A stretch of DNA of 64,000 nucleotides. Source: Microbacterium sp. zg-Y1090 (GTDB taxonomy: Bacteria > Actinomycetota > Actinomycetes > Actinomycetales > Microbacteriaceae). The stretch spans positions 1,116,001 to 1,180,000 of the forward strand of contig NZ_CP126742.1 of NCBI RefSeq assembly GCF_030246945.1, read 5' to 3'. Positions 42,240-51,500 of this stretch are shown here, piece by piece. The translations under genes were made by a program, and so were the position numbers. The notes beneath the pieces were generated by a model. It saw only the letters and a program-made list of their open reading frames with translations, was not told where the DNA came from and ran no database searches. The stretch's first letter is position 1; each line of letters opens with the position of its first letter.

Positions 42240-43603
42240 CAGGCGTCGGAGAGGAGTTCGAGCCGCGCATCGCCGAGGAAGAACGTCCCCGACACCGCGG
42301 GCGTGCCGGTCACTTCGCTCTCGTCGGCGAGGAACACGCCGTTGGTGGAGTCCAGGTCGGTGATCGTCCAGCCGTCGGCGTCGTCTCTGCGCAGCAGCGC
42401 ATGCGTCTTGGACACGGTGCGCGTGGCGTCGTCCACCGGGATGACCTGCGCGCCGGGGTGCTCCGCGGGGGCGACGGGGTTGCGACCGAGAACGGCGGCA
42501 TCGGAGGTCAGCGCGACGGTCTCGCCGCCGGGGAGGCGCAGCGACCACCCGATGAGGCGGCGGGCGGCCAGCACCGTGCGCTCATCGAGATCGTCCGCGT
42601 CGTGCACGCCCACGGCGGCAGGCGCGGACGCCGCCGGGACCGGCGCCGGCGCGGGACGGGGCACCTCGGCCACGATGGACCCGAAGCCCCGGTCTGCGGG
42701 CGCGGCGATCATGTCTGACGCCGGTGAGGCAGGCGCGGGTGCGGATGCCGGTGAGGGGCTCGGCGGCGCGGGCGGCGCCCAGGGGTTCGCTCCCGGGCCG
42801 GGCGCAGCGGGCGCGACGGATGACGCGGGCCGACCGGCCGCGGGTGTGGCGAACGAGGCGGGCGTGCCGGCCGCCGTGGGGGCGGTGGGTGCCGCCGGCG
42901 CGGGCGGAACGAACGCGGGCGCTGCTCCGGCCGGCGGGGCCGGCGCGTGAGCGGCAGCCGGAGCACCGAGGGTGAACGGGCTCGACGGCGGCGGGGGCGG
43001 CGGGGCGGTCAGCGACGGCTGCAGGGTTTTGGACGGCAAGCCGACCCAGCGGGCCGAACCCCAGCCCAGCACGCTCGCCCACACCGGGAAGAGGAGGATG
43101 CCGAGCACCGCGGACCCGCCGCCGCGATCGAATCCCCGCGTGACGGCGAGCACCATGCGCACCTGGAGGATCAGCACCAGCACCCCGAAGCCGACCATGA
43201 GCGCGGCAGGCACGAGGATCGCGCCGATGGCCGCCCCGGCGGCGCCGCCGTCATCGCCATCGGAAGCAGCCGCCAGCGCGGATGCCGCGAACAGTGCGAC
43301 CGCGGCGAGGCTCCCGACGCCGGCGACGAGGCCGACCGCCGCGATCACCACGGCCCACCAGCCGCGCATTCCCGCCAGCGTGAACAGCTCCCAGGCGTTG
43401 ACGACCGGCACCCACGCCTTCCATGTCGGGCGCCCGACCTTGCGGAACAGGGCGGACAGCGCGAGGGCGATCCAGGCGTACACGCCGGCGACGAGCGCCA
43501 GCTGCAGGACGAGCACGATCAGCGGCGTGCGGCCGGTCCCGCCGGCGTCGTAGAAGGCGAGCGCCTCCCGCGCGGCATCCGCCGTCATCCCCAGGCCCGT
43601 CAT
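42239..43603 (-). CDS. DUF5684 membrane domain and FHA domain fusion protein
   Basis: A 454-residue protein. The N-terminal part has five or so hydrophobic segments with the DUF5684-type KVGRPTWKAWVPVVNAWELF core. A Pro/Ala-rich linker follows, then VHDADDLDERTVLAARR, a possible phosphothreonine motif, and a C-terminal FHA domain (AVLGRNPVAPAEHPGAQ, VSKTHALLRR, LDSTNG) with all phosphothreonine-contact residues kept. It probably tethers phospho-signalling to the membrane. AGGAGGAACG precedes the ATG. Confidence 0.85.
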   Translation of the reverse strand: MTGLGMTADAAREALAFYDAGGTGRTPLIVLVLQLALVAGVYAWIALALSALFRKVGRPTWKAWVPVVNAWELFTLAGMRGWWAVVIAAVGLVAGVGSLAAVALFAASALAAASDGDDGGAAGAAIGAILVPAALMVGFGVLVLILQVRMVLAVTRGFDRGGGSAVLGILLFPVWASVLGWGSARWVGLPSKTLQPSLTAPPPPPPSSPFTLGAPAAAHAPAPPAGAAPAFVPPAPAAPTAPTAAGTPASFATPAAGRPASSVAPAAPGPGANPWAPPAPPSPSPASAPAPASPASDMIAAPADRGFGSIVAEVPRPAPAPVPAASAPAAVGVHDADDLDERTVLAARRLIGWSLRLPGGETVALTSDAAVLGRNPVAPAEHPGAQVIPVDDATRTVSKTHALLRRDDADGWTITDLDSTNGVFLADESEVTGTPAVSGTFFLGDARLELLSDA

Positions 43604-43666
43604 CGTTCCTCCTCGTCGTCATGCCGCGCGCGCATCGCCTCGGTGCGAGGGGCGATCGCCTTGGAA

Positions 43667-43672
43667 ACCCTA
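43667..43672 (-). promoter_or_regulatory. Candidate internal -10 box (TAGGGT)
   Basis: TAGGGT overlaps the TAG stop of the transglutaminase-like gene. If used, it would start a transcript with a leader of about 55 bases for the DUF5684-FHA gene and the genes below it. No -35 match; weak. Confidence 0.3.
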
Positions 43673-46198
43673 GCGGCGTCCACGCGGCCCTCCCGTCGAC
43701 CCGCCGCGCTCTCTCCGGCGCGTGCCCTGCGGCAGCAGCGAGCGCAGCGACAGGCGGGCACGCAGGCGCTCCCAGCGTCCGCCGAGCCCGGCGAACCGCT
43801 CCCGCTCGGCCTCCACGATCTCCCAGAACCGGTCGCCGTCGGCGGGGTCGGGAGGGGTCTCGGCGAACACCGAGCGGTCGGCCCATTCGGCCAGCACCCG
43901 CCCGCTGCCCGCGCCGTCATCCCCGGCATAGCGGGCGGCGAGCTCCGTGCGGGTGTGGGTGCCCGGGGGCGGATAGCCATGATCCACCGCGGTGTCGACG
44001 TACTCGTCCCAGCCGCCGGTGACGCGCGCCACCGGGTCCGGTGCGGTGCGCCGCGACCGGCGTCGCAGCAGCTTCAGGACGACCACCAGCGCGAACGGCC
44101 CGAACAGGATCAGCAGGCCGAGCACGGCGATGCCCGTGACGCGCAGCACCGTCCACAGCGTGGAGAGGTCGAGGCCGGAGGTCTGCTCGTCGTCGTCGCG
44201 GTCTCCGCTGTCGGCGGGATCGGCATCAGCGGGAAGCACCGGCTCCGCCACCTCCTCGCGCACTTCCGTGGGATTGCGGGGGTCGCGTCGCTGCTCGAGG
44301 TCGGGTGTCACCCCGACGGCGTGCTGCGGGGTCACATCGACCGGCACCCACACGCCGGAGGCATCCTGCACCTCGATCCAGGCGGACATGTCGCCGCCGG
44401 TGCAGGCGCCTCCGACGCAGAACGGCGTATCGGCGGGGTCGGCGGCGTCGTTCAGGCGCGCCCCGACCACGACGCGCGAGGCGAACCCGAGCTGGTCGGC
44501 GATGAGCGAAGCCGCGACGGCGAACTGCTCGTCGTCTCCCGGGGCCGCGACCAGTGCGGTGTCGTCGCTGCCCCCGACATCGTTCTGCCGATCCAGCAGG
44601 GCGGTGAACAGCTGATCGATGCGGTCGGTGGAGTGGCCGGCGCGGGAAGGCTCGAACGCGTAGTCGCCGAGGGCGGCCGCCCACTGCGGCGGCTCGACCG
44701 GGTCGACGGTGAGCGCATGGCTGAGCAGCCCTCGCGCCCGCAGCCGATCGATCAGGAGTTCCAGCCCGGCGCCCGCGGCGGGCGCGTCCTGCGCGGCGAT
44801 CCACGCGATGAGACTCTCGGGCACGAGGGCGGGGTCCTGCTGCGGCGTGTCCCGCCCCGGAGTGAGCGTGGCGAGGGCCGGGGGGTCGTCGTCGATCGCG
44901 GCCTGCTGCCGGTAGCTCACGCCCTCCCGCAGGCCGGGCGCCGGCAGTGCGATGCCCATCCGGGTCTGGGCGTTGTAGAAGAAGCCGTCGGCGCGCCCCC
45001 CGCCCGTGCCGCCGTCGAAGGCGATCGCGGTGAGGGAGCCGACGGTGGGCACCCACACGCCCTGGTAAGCGCCGATGCGCACATCGGCGGTGGTCGGCAC
45101 GGTGTCGGCAGGGGCGGGCAGCTCTGCGGGCACCCGCACGAAGGCGGTGGTCTGATCGGACACGCCGGCGGCAGGGTCGATCACCCTGGCCACCCTGCCG
45201 TCGAAGTAGGACAGCGTCGCCAGGCGCACCCGGTCCGCGCCCGACGCACCGTCGACGGTGAACATCACCGTGTCGAAGCTGTCGTCGGAGAAGAACTGCC
45301 GGAACTGCGACAGCGGACTGAGCTGCCCCGCGAGCTCGACGCGCGGATCCACGCCCGCCCGCAGCACGTCGCGCGGCTGACCGGCCAGCGCCCACGGTGC
45401 CAGCGCCACCCCTGCCGCCATGGCCGCTGCCAGCATTCCCGCGGCGATCGTCGTGCGTCCCGCCAGAGCGGATCCGGTGCGGCCGGTCGCGCGCACGCCG
45501 CTCGCGTCCTCCGCGGCGCGCACCGCGCGCCGTCGCTCGTACTGGGTGCGCCACACCGTGTAGACGAGGGCGAGCAGCAGCGCGCTCGCGCCCGCGAACA
45601 TCTCCACCGCCCCCGTCAGGCGTGTCCCCGCCACGAGCGGCGCGCTCAGCGTGCGCGCGCCGAAGAGCACGCCGAAGACGGTGAGCCCCAGACCCAGCGG
45701 CGCGGCGAGCACCCACAGCCGCCGCGCGCGCCACGCCAGCGACAGCGCCGCGACGGGAATGCCCAGGAACAGCAGAAGCGCCGGTGCCAGGGTGGCCTGG
45801 TAGCTGCCCAATGGCAGCTCGAGGGTCAGCAGGTCCTTCCAGCCGGTGACGGGCGCGGTGAGCACGCCCAGCAGCGATGGGACGAGCGTGTCGGGACGGC
45901 TCAGCGCACCGGGGGCGGCCAGCGGGACCCCGGCCACGACGTACACGCCGATGGCGGCGAGGGCCACCCACCAGCCCGACCAGCGGCGGCGCAGCCCCGC
46001 GTACGCGATCAGATGCGCCAGGATCAGCGCTGCGGTGACCAGCACGAGGAACGCGCGGTCACGGTAGAGCGGCCAGACGGCCACGGCGCCGACGAAGAAC
46101 AGCGCGTCCAGCAAAGCCGCGTTCGCGACCAGGAACATCCCCTGCCTGGCCGGCTGCCGGCCGCGGGATCGCCGGCGCAGCGATGCGTCGACGCTCAC
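43670..46198 (-). CDS. Transglutaminase-like membrane protein without catalytic Cys
   Basis: An 842-residue protein with about seven N-terminal transmembrane helices (to residue 280), a large extracellular region with a transglutaminase-like fold, a further helix near 690 and a cytoplasmic DUF4129-like tail. In the core, the catalytic Cys position in GDDEQFAVAASL (near 553) is acidic instead of Cys, and the His position in DMSAWIEV (near 604) is Ser, so enzyme activity is not expected. The DUF58 gene overlaps its start. Belongs to the MoxR-DUF58-Tgm trio of the PFNA-type cluster. Confidence 0.88.
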   Translation of the reverse strand: MSVDASLRRRSRGRQPARQGMFLVANAALLDALFFVGAVAVWPLYRDRAFLVLVTAALILAHLIAYAGLRRRWSGWWVALAAIGVYVVAGVPLAAPGALSRPDTLVPSLLGVLTAPVTGWKDLLTLELPLGSYQATLAPALLLFLGIPVAALSLAWRARRLWVLAAPLGLGLTVFGVLFGARTLSAPLVAGTRLTGAVEMFAGASALLLALVYTVWRTQYERRRAVRAAEDASGVRATGRTGSALAGRTTIAAGMLAAAMAAGVALAPWALAGQPRDVLRAGVDPRVELAGQLSPLSQFRQFFSDDSFDTVMFTVDGASGADRVRLATLSYFDGRVARVIDPAAGVSDQTTAFVRVPAELPAPADTVPTTADVRIGAYQGVWVPTVGSLTAIAFDGGTGGGRADGFFYNAQTRMGIALPAPGLREGVSYRQQAAIDDDPPALATLTPGRDTPQQDPALVPESLIAWIAAQDAPAAGAGLELLIDRLRARGLLSHALTVDPVEPPQWAAALGDYAFEPSRAGHSTDRIDQLFTALLDRQNDVGGSDDTALVAAPGDDEQFAVAASLIADQLGFASRVVVGARLNDAADPADTPFCVGGACTGGDMSAWIEVQDASGVWVPVDVTPQHAVGVTPDLEQRRDPRNPTEVREEVAEPVLPADADPADSGDRDDDEQTSGLDLSTLWTVLRVTGIAVLGLLILFGPFALVVVLKLLRRRSRRTAPDPVARVTGGWDEYVDTAVDHGYPPPGTHTRTELAARYAGDDGAGSGRVLAEWADRSVFAETPPDPADGDRFWEIVEAERERFAGLGGRWERLRARLSLRSLLPQGTRRRERGGSTGGPRGRR

Positions 46199-47550
46199 GA
46201 CTGCGCCCCCCGCGCGAGCAGCTGGCGCAGGTCGTCCAGCAGGCCGATCGACAGGACCGAGACGGTGCCCAGGCGGCGGAAGCCCGGCTCGGCCTCGGGG
46301 TTGCACACGATCACCACGACGGCGACGTCGGAGGGGAAGGCGAGGGCTGCGGCCTGCAGCTGGCGGGCGGTCTGCGTCGAACCGCACACCAGGAACGCGA
46401 TCGACGCGTCGGAGTGCGTTTCGCGGGCGAGGGAGGTGACGTCGGCGAGGGGGCCGACCAGCGTGCTGCGCTCCACCCCGGAGAGGTCGTCGAGCAGCGT
46501 GCGGCTGCTGACCGTCGCGAGCTCCCGCATCGTGCGCACCGTGCGCCGCGCGAACTCGGGAACCTCGCCGCCGGCCACGACGTCGACCTCGCGGCCGTCG
46601 CGGATGCCGCGGATGCCGATGGAGCCGGCCGCGCTGACGGCGAGCTCGAACTCGTCATCGGTGCCGTACTCCGCCTCACCCAGCGCGAGAGCGATCACCA
46701 TGCGGGAGCGGCGGGTCTCCTCGTACTGACGCACCATGAGGGTGCCGGTCTTGGCGGTGGACTTCCAATGGATCTGACGCTGGGCGTCGCCCGGGACGTA
46801 CTCGCGGATGGCGTGGAAGGAGATGTCGGCGTCGACCACGGTGCGCGAGGCCTGCCCCTCGAGGTCGCGGATGAACCCGGTGCTGGTGCTGTGCAGCGTC
46901 GTGGTCACCGGGTGCACGTACAGGGTGTGGGTGTCCTCCCACGTCGCTTCGCGCTTGAGGATGCCGAGCGGGTCGCCGCGCACCGTGTGCGCGGGACCGA
47001 CGATGATGACGCCGCGGCGGTGCGTGGGCACGACCACCTGCTGCACGTGCTCGTGTCCGTGGCGCAGCAGCGGCACGTGCACGTCGATGAGTCCGTCCCC
47101 CACCGGCACGTCGATGCGGCCGGGGAGGGCGATGCCCCGCCCGATGTTGGCGATGCGCAGCGTCCCCTCGACCTGCTGACCGGCCACCACACGGTCATGA
47201 CCGAGCGCGAGGTCCACGTCGTAGGACCGGCCGCTGAACAGGAACGGCACCGACAGCAGCAGCAGCACGGCGGCGATCGTGCCCGCCACCGCGAACTCCA
47301 GCCAGCCGAACGCGAGACCGAAGCCGAGACCGGCCGCCGCAGCCGTCACCAGCAGCCACCCGGTGGCCGTGACCGTCCCCGACACCGCCCGCAGCGCGGC
47401 GACCGTCGCCGCACGGGTGCGCCGCCATGCGCGTTCACCGCGCACCGCCAGCACGGTCGTGGACCGTCCGGTGGAGTAGCGGGTGCGCGCGTGCGCGGCG
47501 CCGGTGGAGTCGGCGGTGCGCGCGAGACGGGAGTCGGAGGGAAGGGTCAC
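46195..47550 (-). CDS. DUF58 domain-containing protein
   Basis: A 451-residue protein with two N-terminal hydrophobic helices (near residues 50-95), a beta-rich region, then the DUF58 signature EYVPGDAQRQIHWKSTAKTG and a vWFA-like C-terminal part. DUF58 proteins partner with MoxR ATPases and transglutaminase-like proteins. The GTG at 47550 overlaps the MoxR stop; the stop overlaps the Tgm gene's GTG. The three are translated as a unit. Confidence 0.92.
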   Translation of the reverse strand: MTLPSDSRLARTADSTGAAHARTRYSTGRSTTVLAVRGERAWRRTRAATVAALRAVSGTVTATGWLLVTAAAAGLGFGLAFGWLEFAVAGTIAAVLLLLSVPFLFSGRSYDVDLALGHDRVVAGQQVEGTLRIANIGRGIALPGRIDVPVGDGLIDVHVPLLRHGHEHVQQVVVPTHRRGVIIVGPAHTVRGDPLGILKREATWEDTHTLYVHPVTTTLHSTSTGFIRDLEGQASRTVVDADISFHAIREYVPGDAQRQIHWKSTAKTGTLMVRQYEETRRSRMVIALALGEAEYGTDDEFELAVSAAGSIGIRGIRDGREVDVVAGGEVPEFARRTVRTMRELATVSSRTLLDDLSGVERSTLVGPLADVTSLARETHSDASIAFLVCGSTQTARQLQAAALAFPSDVAVVVIVCNPEAEPGFRRLGTVSVLSIGLLDDLRQLLARGAQS

Positions 47551-48512
47551 ACGGCATCCCGCTGGCTGGGAGGCATCGTGTCCAGCAGCACCTGGCCGAT
47601 CACGGCGTTGGCGGTGACGCCGTCGAACTCCGCCTCCGGGTCGAGGATGAGCCGGTGCGCGAGCACGGGTTCGGCGAGGGCTTTGACATCGTCGGGGGTC
47701 ACGTAGCCCCGACCGTGCGCCACGGCCCACGTCTTCGCGGCCTTCGTCAGCGCGATCGCGCCGCGCACGCTGACACCCAGCCGCACTTCGGCAGCCAGCC
47801 GCGTCGCCTCGACGATGCGTGCGATGTAGTCCAGCACCAGCGGGTTGAGGTAGACGCCGCGCGCCACATCGGCGAGGGCCACCACATCCTGCGGAGTGAC
47901 GACGGGGTCGACCTCGCGCCGCGCCGTGCCACTGCCCTCGAGGATCCGCACGGTCGACGCGTGGTCGGGGTAGCCGAGCGATGTCTTCAGCAGGAAGCGG
48001 TCCAGCTGCGCCTCCGGCAGCCGATACGTCCCCGCCTGCTCCACGGGGTTCTGCGTCGCCACGACGAGGAACGGCACGCCCACCGGGCGGGTGATCCCGT
48101 CGACGGTGACCTGCCCCTCCTCCATGACCTCCAGCAGCGCGGACTGGGTCTTCGGCGACGCGCGGTTGATCTCGTCGGCCAGCAGGATGTTGGCGAACAC
48201 CGGACCCTGGTGGAAGTCGAACTCCCCGCGGCGCTGGTCGTACACGGTGATGCCGGTGACGTCGCCCGGCAGCAGGTCGGGGGTGAACTGGATGCGGGTG
48301 CTCGTCCCGTTCACGCTCTGCCCCATGGCGCGCGCCAGCGAGGTCTTGCCGGTGCCGGGGAAGTCCTCCAGCAGCAGGTGGCCCTCGGAGATCATGGCCG
48401 TGAACGCCAGCTCGATCACGTGCCGCTTGCCGAGCACGACCTGCTCGACGTTGTCGACGAGCTGGGCGAAGGTGTCGCGGAACCTGTCGGTCTGCTCGGC
48501 GGTGATGGTCAT
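47547..48512 (-). CDS. MoxR family AAA ATPase
   Basis: A 321-residue AAA+ chaperone-like ATPase. Walker A is EDFPGTGKTSLARAM (near residue 52), Walker B NILLADEINRASPKTQSALL, sensor ATQNPVEQAGTYRLPEAQLDRF. MoxR ATPases are thought to insert cofactors or assemble vWFA-domain partners; the adjacent DUF58 is the standard partner. It follows the giant Ig-like gene by 31 bases. Confidence 0.95.
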   Translation of the reverse strand: MTITAEQTDRFRDTFAQLVDNVEQVVLGKRHVIELAFTAMISEGHLLLEDFPGTGKTSLARAMGQSVNGTSTRIQFTPDLLPGDVTGITVYDQRRGEFDFHQGPVFANILLADEINRASPKTQSALLEVMEEGQVTVDGITRPVGVPFLVVATQNPVEQAGTYRLPEAQLDRFLLKTSLGYPDHASTVRILEGSGTARREVDPVVTPQDVVALADVARGVYLNPLVLDYIARIVEATRLAAEVRLGVSVRGAIALTKAAKTWAVAHGRGYVTPDDVKALAEPVLAHRLILDPEAEFDGVTANAVIGQVLLDTMPPSQRDAV

Positions 48513-48543
48513 GGGGTCCTCTCGAGGGGGGTGAGGGCGCGGG

Positions 48544-51500
48544 TCACGGGGTGGTGTCGCCGGGCGGAGCCGGAGGGGGCTGGGGTGCCGGCGGGGGCTC
48601 GGGCGCGGGCGGAGGGTCGCAGGTGACGGTGTGCCCGGTGACGTCGTCGAGGCCGGCGAGAGCGCCCTGCCAGCGCAGCGAGTAGGTGTGGGTGACGACG
48701 CCTGCGGCATCCGTCGTCGAGGTCACCGACCACGCGCGATCCGCGGGGTTCGCCAGCACGGTGGGCGCCGGGGCCGGATCCTGGCTGAGGCACCGCTCCG
48801 GGAAGGTTGCCCGCGCGGTGTAGGCGGCGCCGGTGGCGACCACCGGCACGGCGGGGGCGCTGCACCCGAAGACCGCATTGCACGCGAAGGCGCCGATCGG
48901 TCCGGGCGGGACGCCGAGGCTGAACAGGGCGCCGAAGTCGGTCGTCTCGACGTCGCCCGCGCGGTAGCGCAGCTCGAACGGCGCGGTCACGGACAGGCGC
49001 GGCACGGCGGACAGCCGGTCCCACGTGTACTGGCTGCCGGAACGGCTGTACGCGCCGTCGATCGTGTAGAGCGCCGCGCCGCTCGGCAGGTCGATCCCCG
49101 CCACGGGAGTGGCCGTGCCGGTGGCCTCGGTCACCCCGAACCGGTCGCCGCCGCGCAGCGTGACCGCGCACGCCACGACGGTGACCGGGCGCCACAGCGG
49201 CTGGTCCTCGAAGACACGCGTGACCGTGCCGCCGGCGGGGTCGATGCCCTCGCTCGGCTCGCACCGACCGCTCACGACGAACCCGACCTGCAGCTGGTCG
49301 CCGACACCGTTGGGCGTGACGCGCGCGGTGGCGGTGACGGTGCCGGGACGGCCGTTCGTGGACGCGGTCACGCCGAGACCGAGTGTCGGCGCGCCGATGC
49401 CGCTGGCCGAGAACTGGTACGAGCCGCCCGACTGCGACCCGCCGGGGATCGTCGGCACCTCGAAGCGCGTGAGCGGGGTCGCCGTGAGCGGGGTGGGGGC
49501 GTTGGAGCCGACGTTGTAGTCGCGGAAGACCACGCGACCGCCTTCCACCGGCTGGGTGACCTCGCCGCCGGCGCCGCCGGCCAGCCGGACGAATCCGGTG
49601 CTCGAGTCGACGCCGGTGACGGTGATCGTGGCGATGCCACCCGCCGTGCCGTTGGGCGTGGGCGTCACCTCCGCGCCGGTCGGGGCTGCGGGCACCCGGT
49701 ACGCCGACGCGGTGGTCGCCACCCCGCGGCGGGACTCGCCCACGGCGTTGAAGGCGCGGGCCTCGTAGGAGATGCGCTCGCCGACGGGGGCCTCGATGGC
49801 CGGGCACTCTCCCGACGCGGCGCACGTCGCCACGATGCGGCCACCCGTGCTGATGCGGTAGCCCTCCACCGCGGGATAGGACGCCGCATCGGAGATCACG
49901 CGCAGGGTGACCGAGGTGCCGGTGAAGCTCGTCCAGTCCAGGCGCGCCGGGTTGGCCGGCAGGCCCTGCAGGTCGAGGATCACCTGTCCGTTGCGGTCGC
50001 CGCTGGACTGGCGGCCCTGGGCATCCTGCACCACGAACGACCCGGTGCAGTCCGCCGCACCCGCCGCATCCGCGGCCCAGGTCGCGCGCACGGCGCGGTC
50101 GCCGGCGACGGAGAAGGTCACCCCGGGGCAGTTCGCCGGGCCGCTCGCGGAGACGAGCGTCAGCGGCGTGCCGGGGAGCGGGTTCACCTCGCCCGGTGCG
50201 CCGATCACCGAGATCGTGCAGGAGGTCGCCCCACCGGACTGCGAGCACGGCGCCACGGCGGAGCCGCCCTTGGGAAGCGCGGACGGGGCCGGGCCGACCG
50301 TGAGGATGAGGCTCGCGGCGGCGGCATCGGGGTGGCTGGGCAGCGTGATGACGACCGACTCCTCGCGCCCGGGGCGTGCGGTGTCGCGTGCGGCGATCGT
50401 CAGGGCCGACCCGGACTGGGTCACCGTGAACTGGTCGCCGCGGTGCACGGCGGAGTACGACAGCGCATTCCAGTCCTCACGGCCGGCCCAGCCGACCATG
50501 TCACGCAGGTCGTACTCGGCCGTCTCGCCCGGGCTGATGCCGAGGGAGGCGCTGCGCAGCACCGGCTGCGGGCTCGCCGCCTCGACCAGCACCCGCACCG
50601 TGAGGAAGGTGTATTCGTCCTGGATGCCGAGTTTGACCGGCACCACGCAGCTGTCGGTCCACGGCGTTCCGGCGCCCGCGTCGTAGCGCACGGTCGTCCC
50701 CGCCACGAGTGCGCAGCTCGCGTTCACGCGCGCGCCGCTCACCCGCACGGCGGCACCGTCGACCTGGAGCGTCTGGCCCGCAGGCACGGCGACCGCGTCC
50801 GCGAGATCGAGTTGCACCGATTCGTTCTCCTGCACGGTCACCGTCGCCATGGTGCTGCGCAGGCTCAGCCGCACGTCGCGGTCGCCGGGGACGCGCAGGA
50901 AGCCGTAGGAGGTGACCTCGGTGCCGTCGAAGGAGGTTCCGGAGACCTCGAACGGGATCAGCAGCGTCTCCTCGGGGATCGGACCGGAGATGCGCCGGCC
51001 GTCCACCTCGATCCCGTCCGGTGCGCCCCACAGCGACAGGCGCAGGCCGTCGACGTCGCCGGTGCTCCAGGACACCTTGCCGGTGAGCACGTCCACGCCG
51101 CGGGGGAACGCCTCGCGCGTCTCCACCGTCAGCGCGGTGTCGCGCACCACGGGGTGGTCCGGCACGGGACTGCGCACGACCTTGAGCACGATCAGCCCGA
51201 TCGCGGTGTCACCGCTGTCGTTGCGCACCGTGTAGGAATACGAGAACGTCCCGAGCTCTTCGCCTGCCTGCAGAGTCACGCGGCCGTCGTCGACGCCGAC
51301 CAGCCGTGCCGCGAGCGCGTCGTACTCCGCGGTGCCGGCCGTAGCCACCGGCTCCACAGACACCAGTTCGAGCGCACTGCCGGCGGGATCGATGTCGTTG
51401 TCGGCCGGCTGCACCAGTGCCGTGCTGTCCGGACCCGCCTGGACCTGGATGTAGTCGCTGTAGGTCACCGGGCTCGGATCGGACTGGGCGTCCAGCACCC

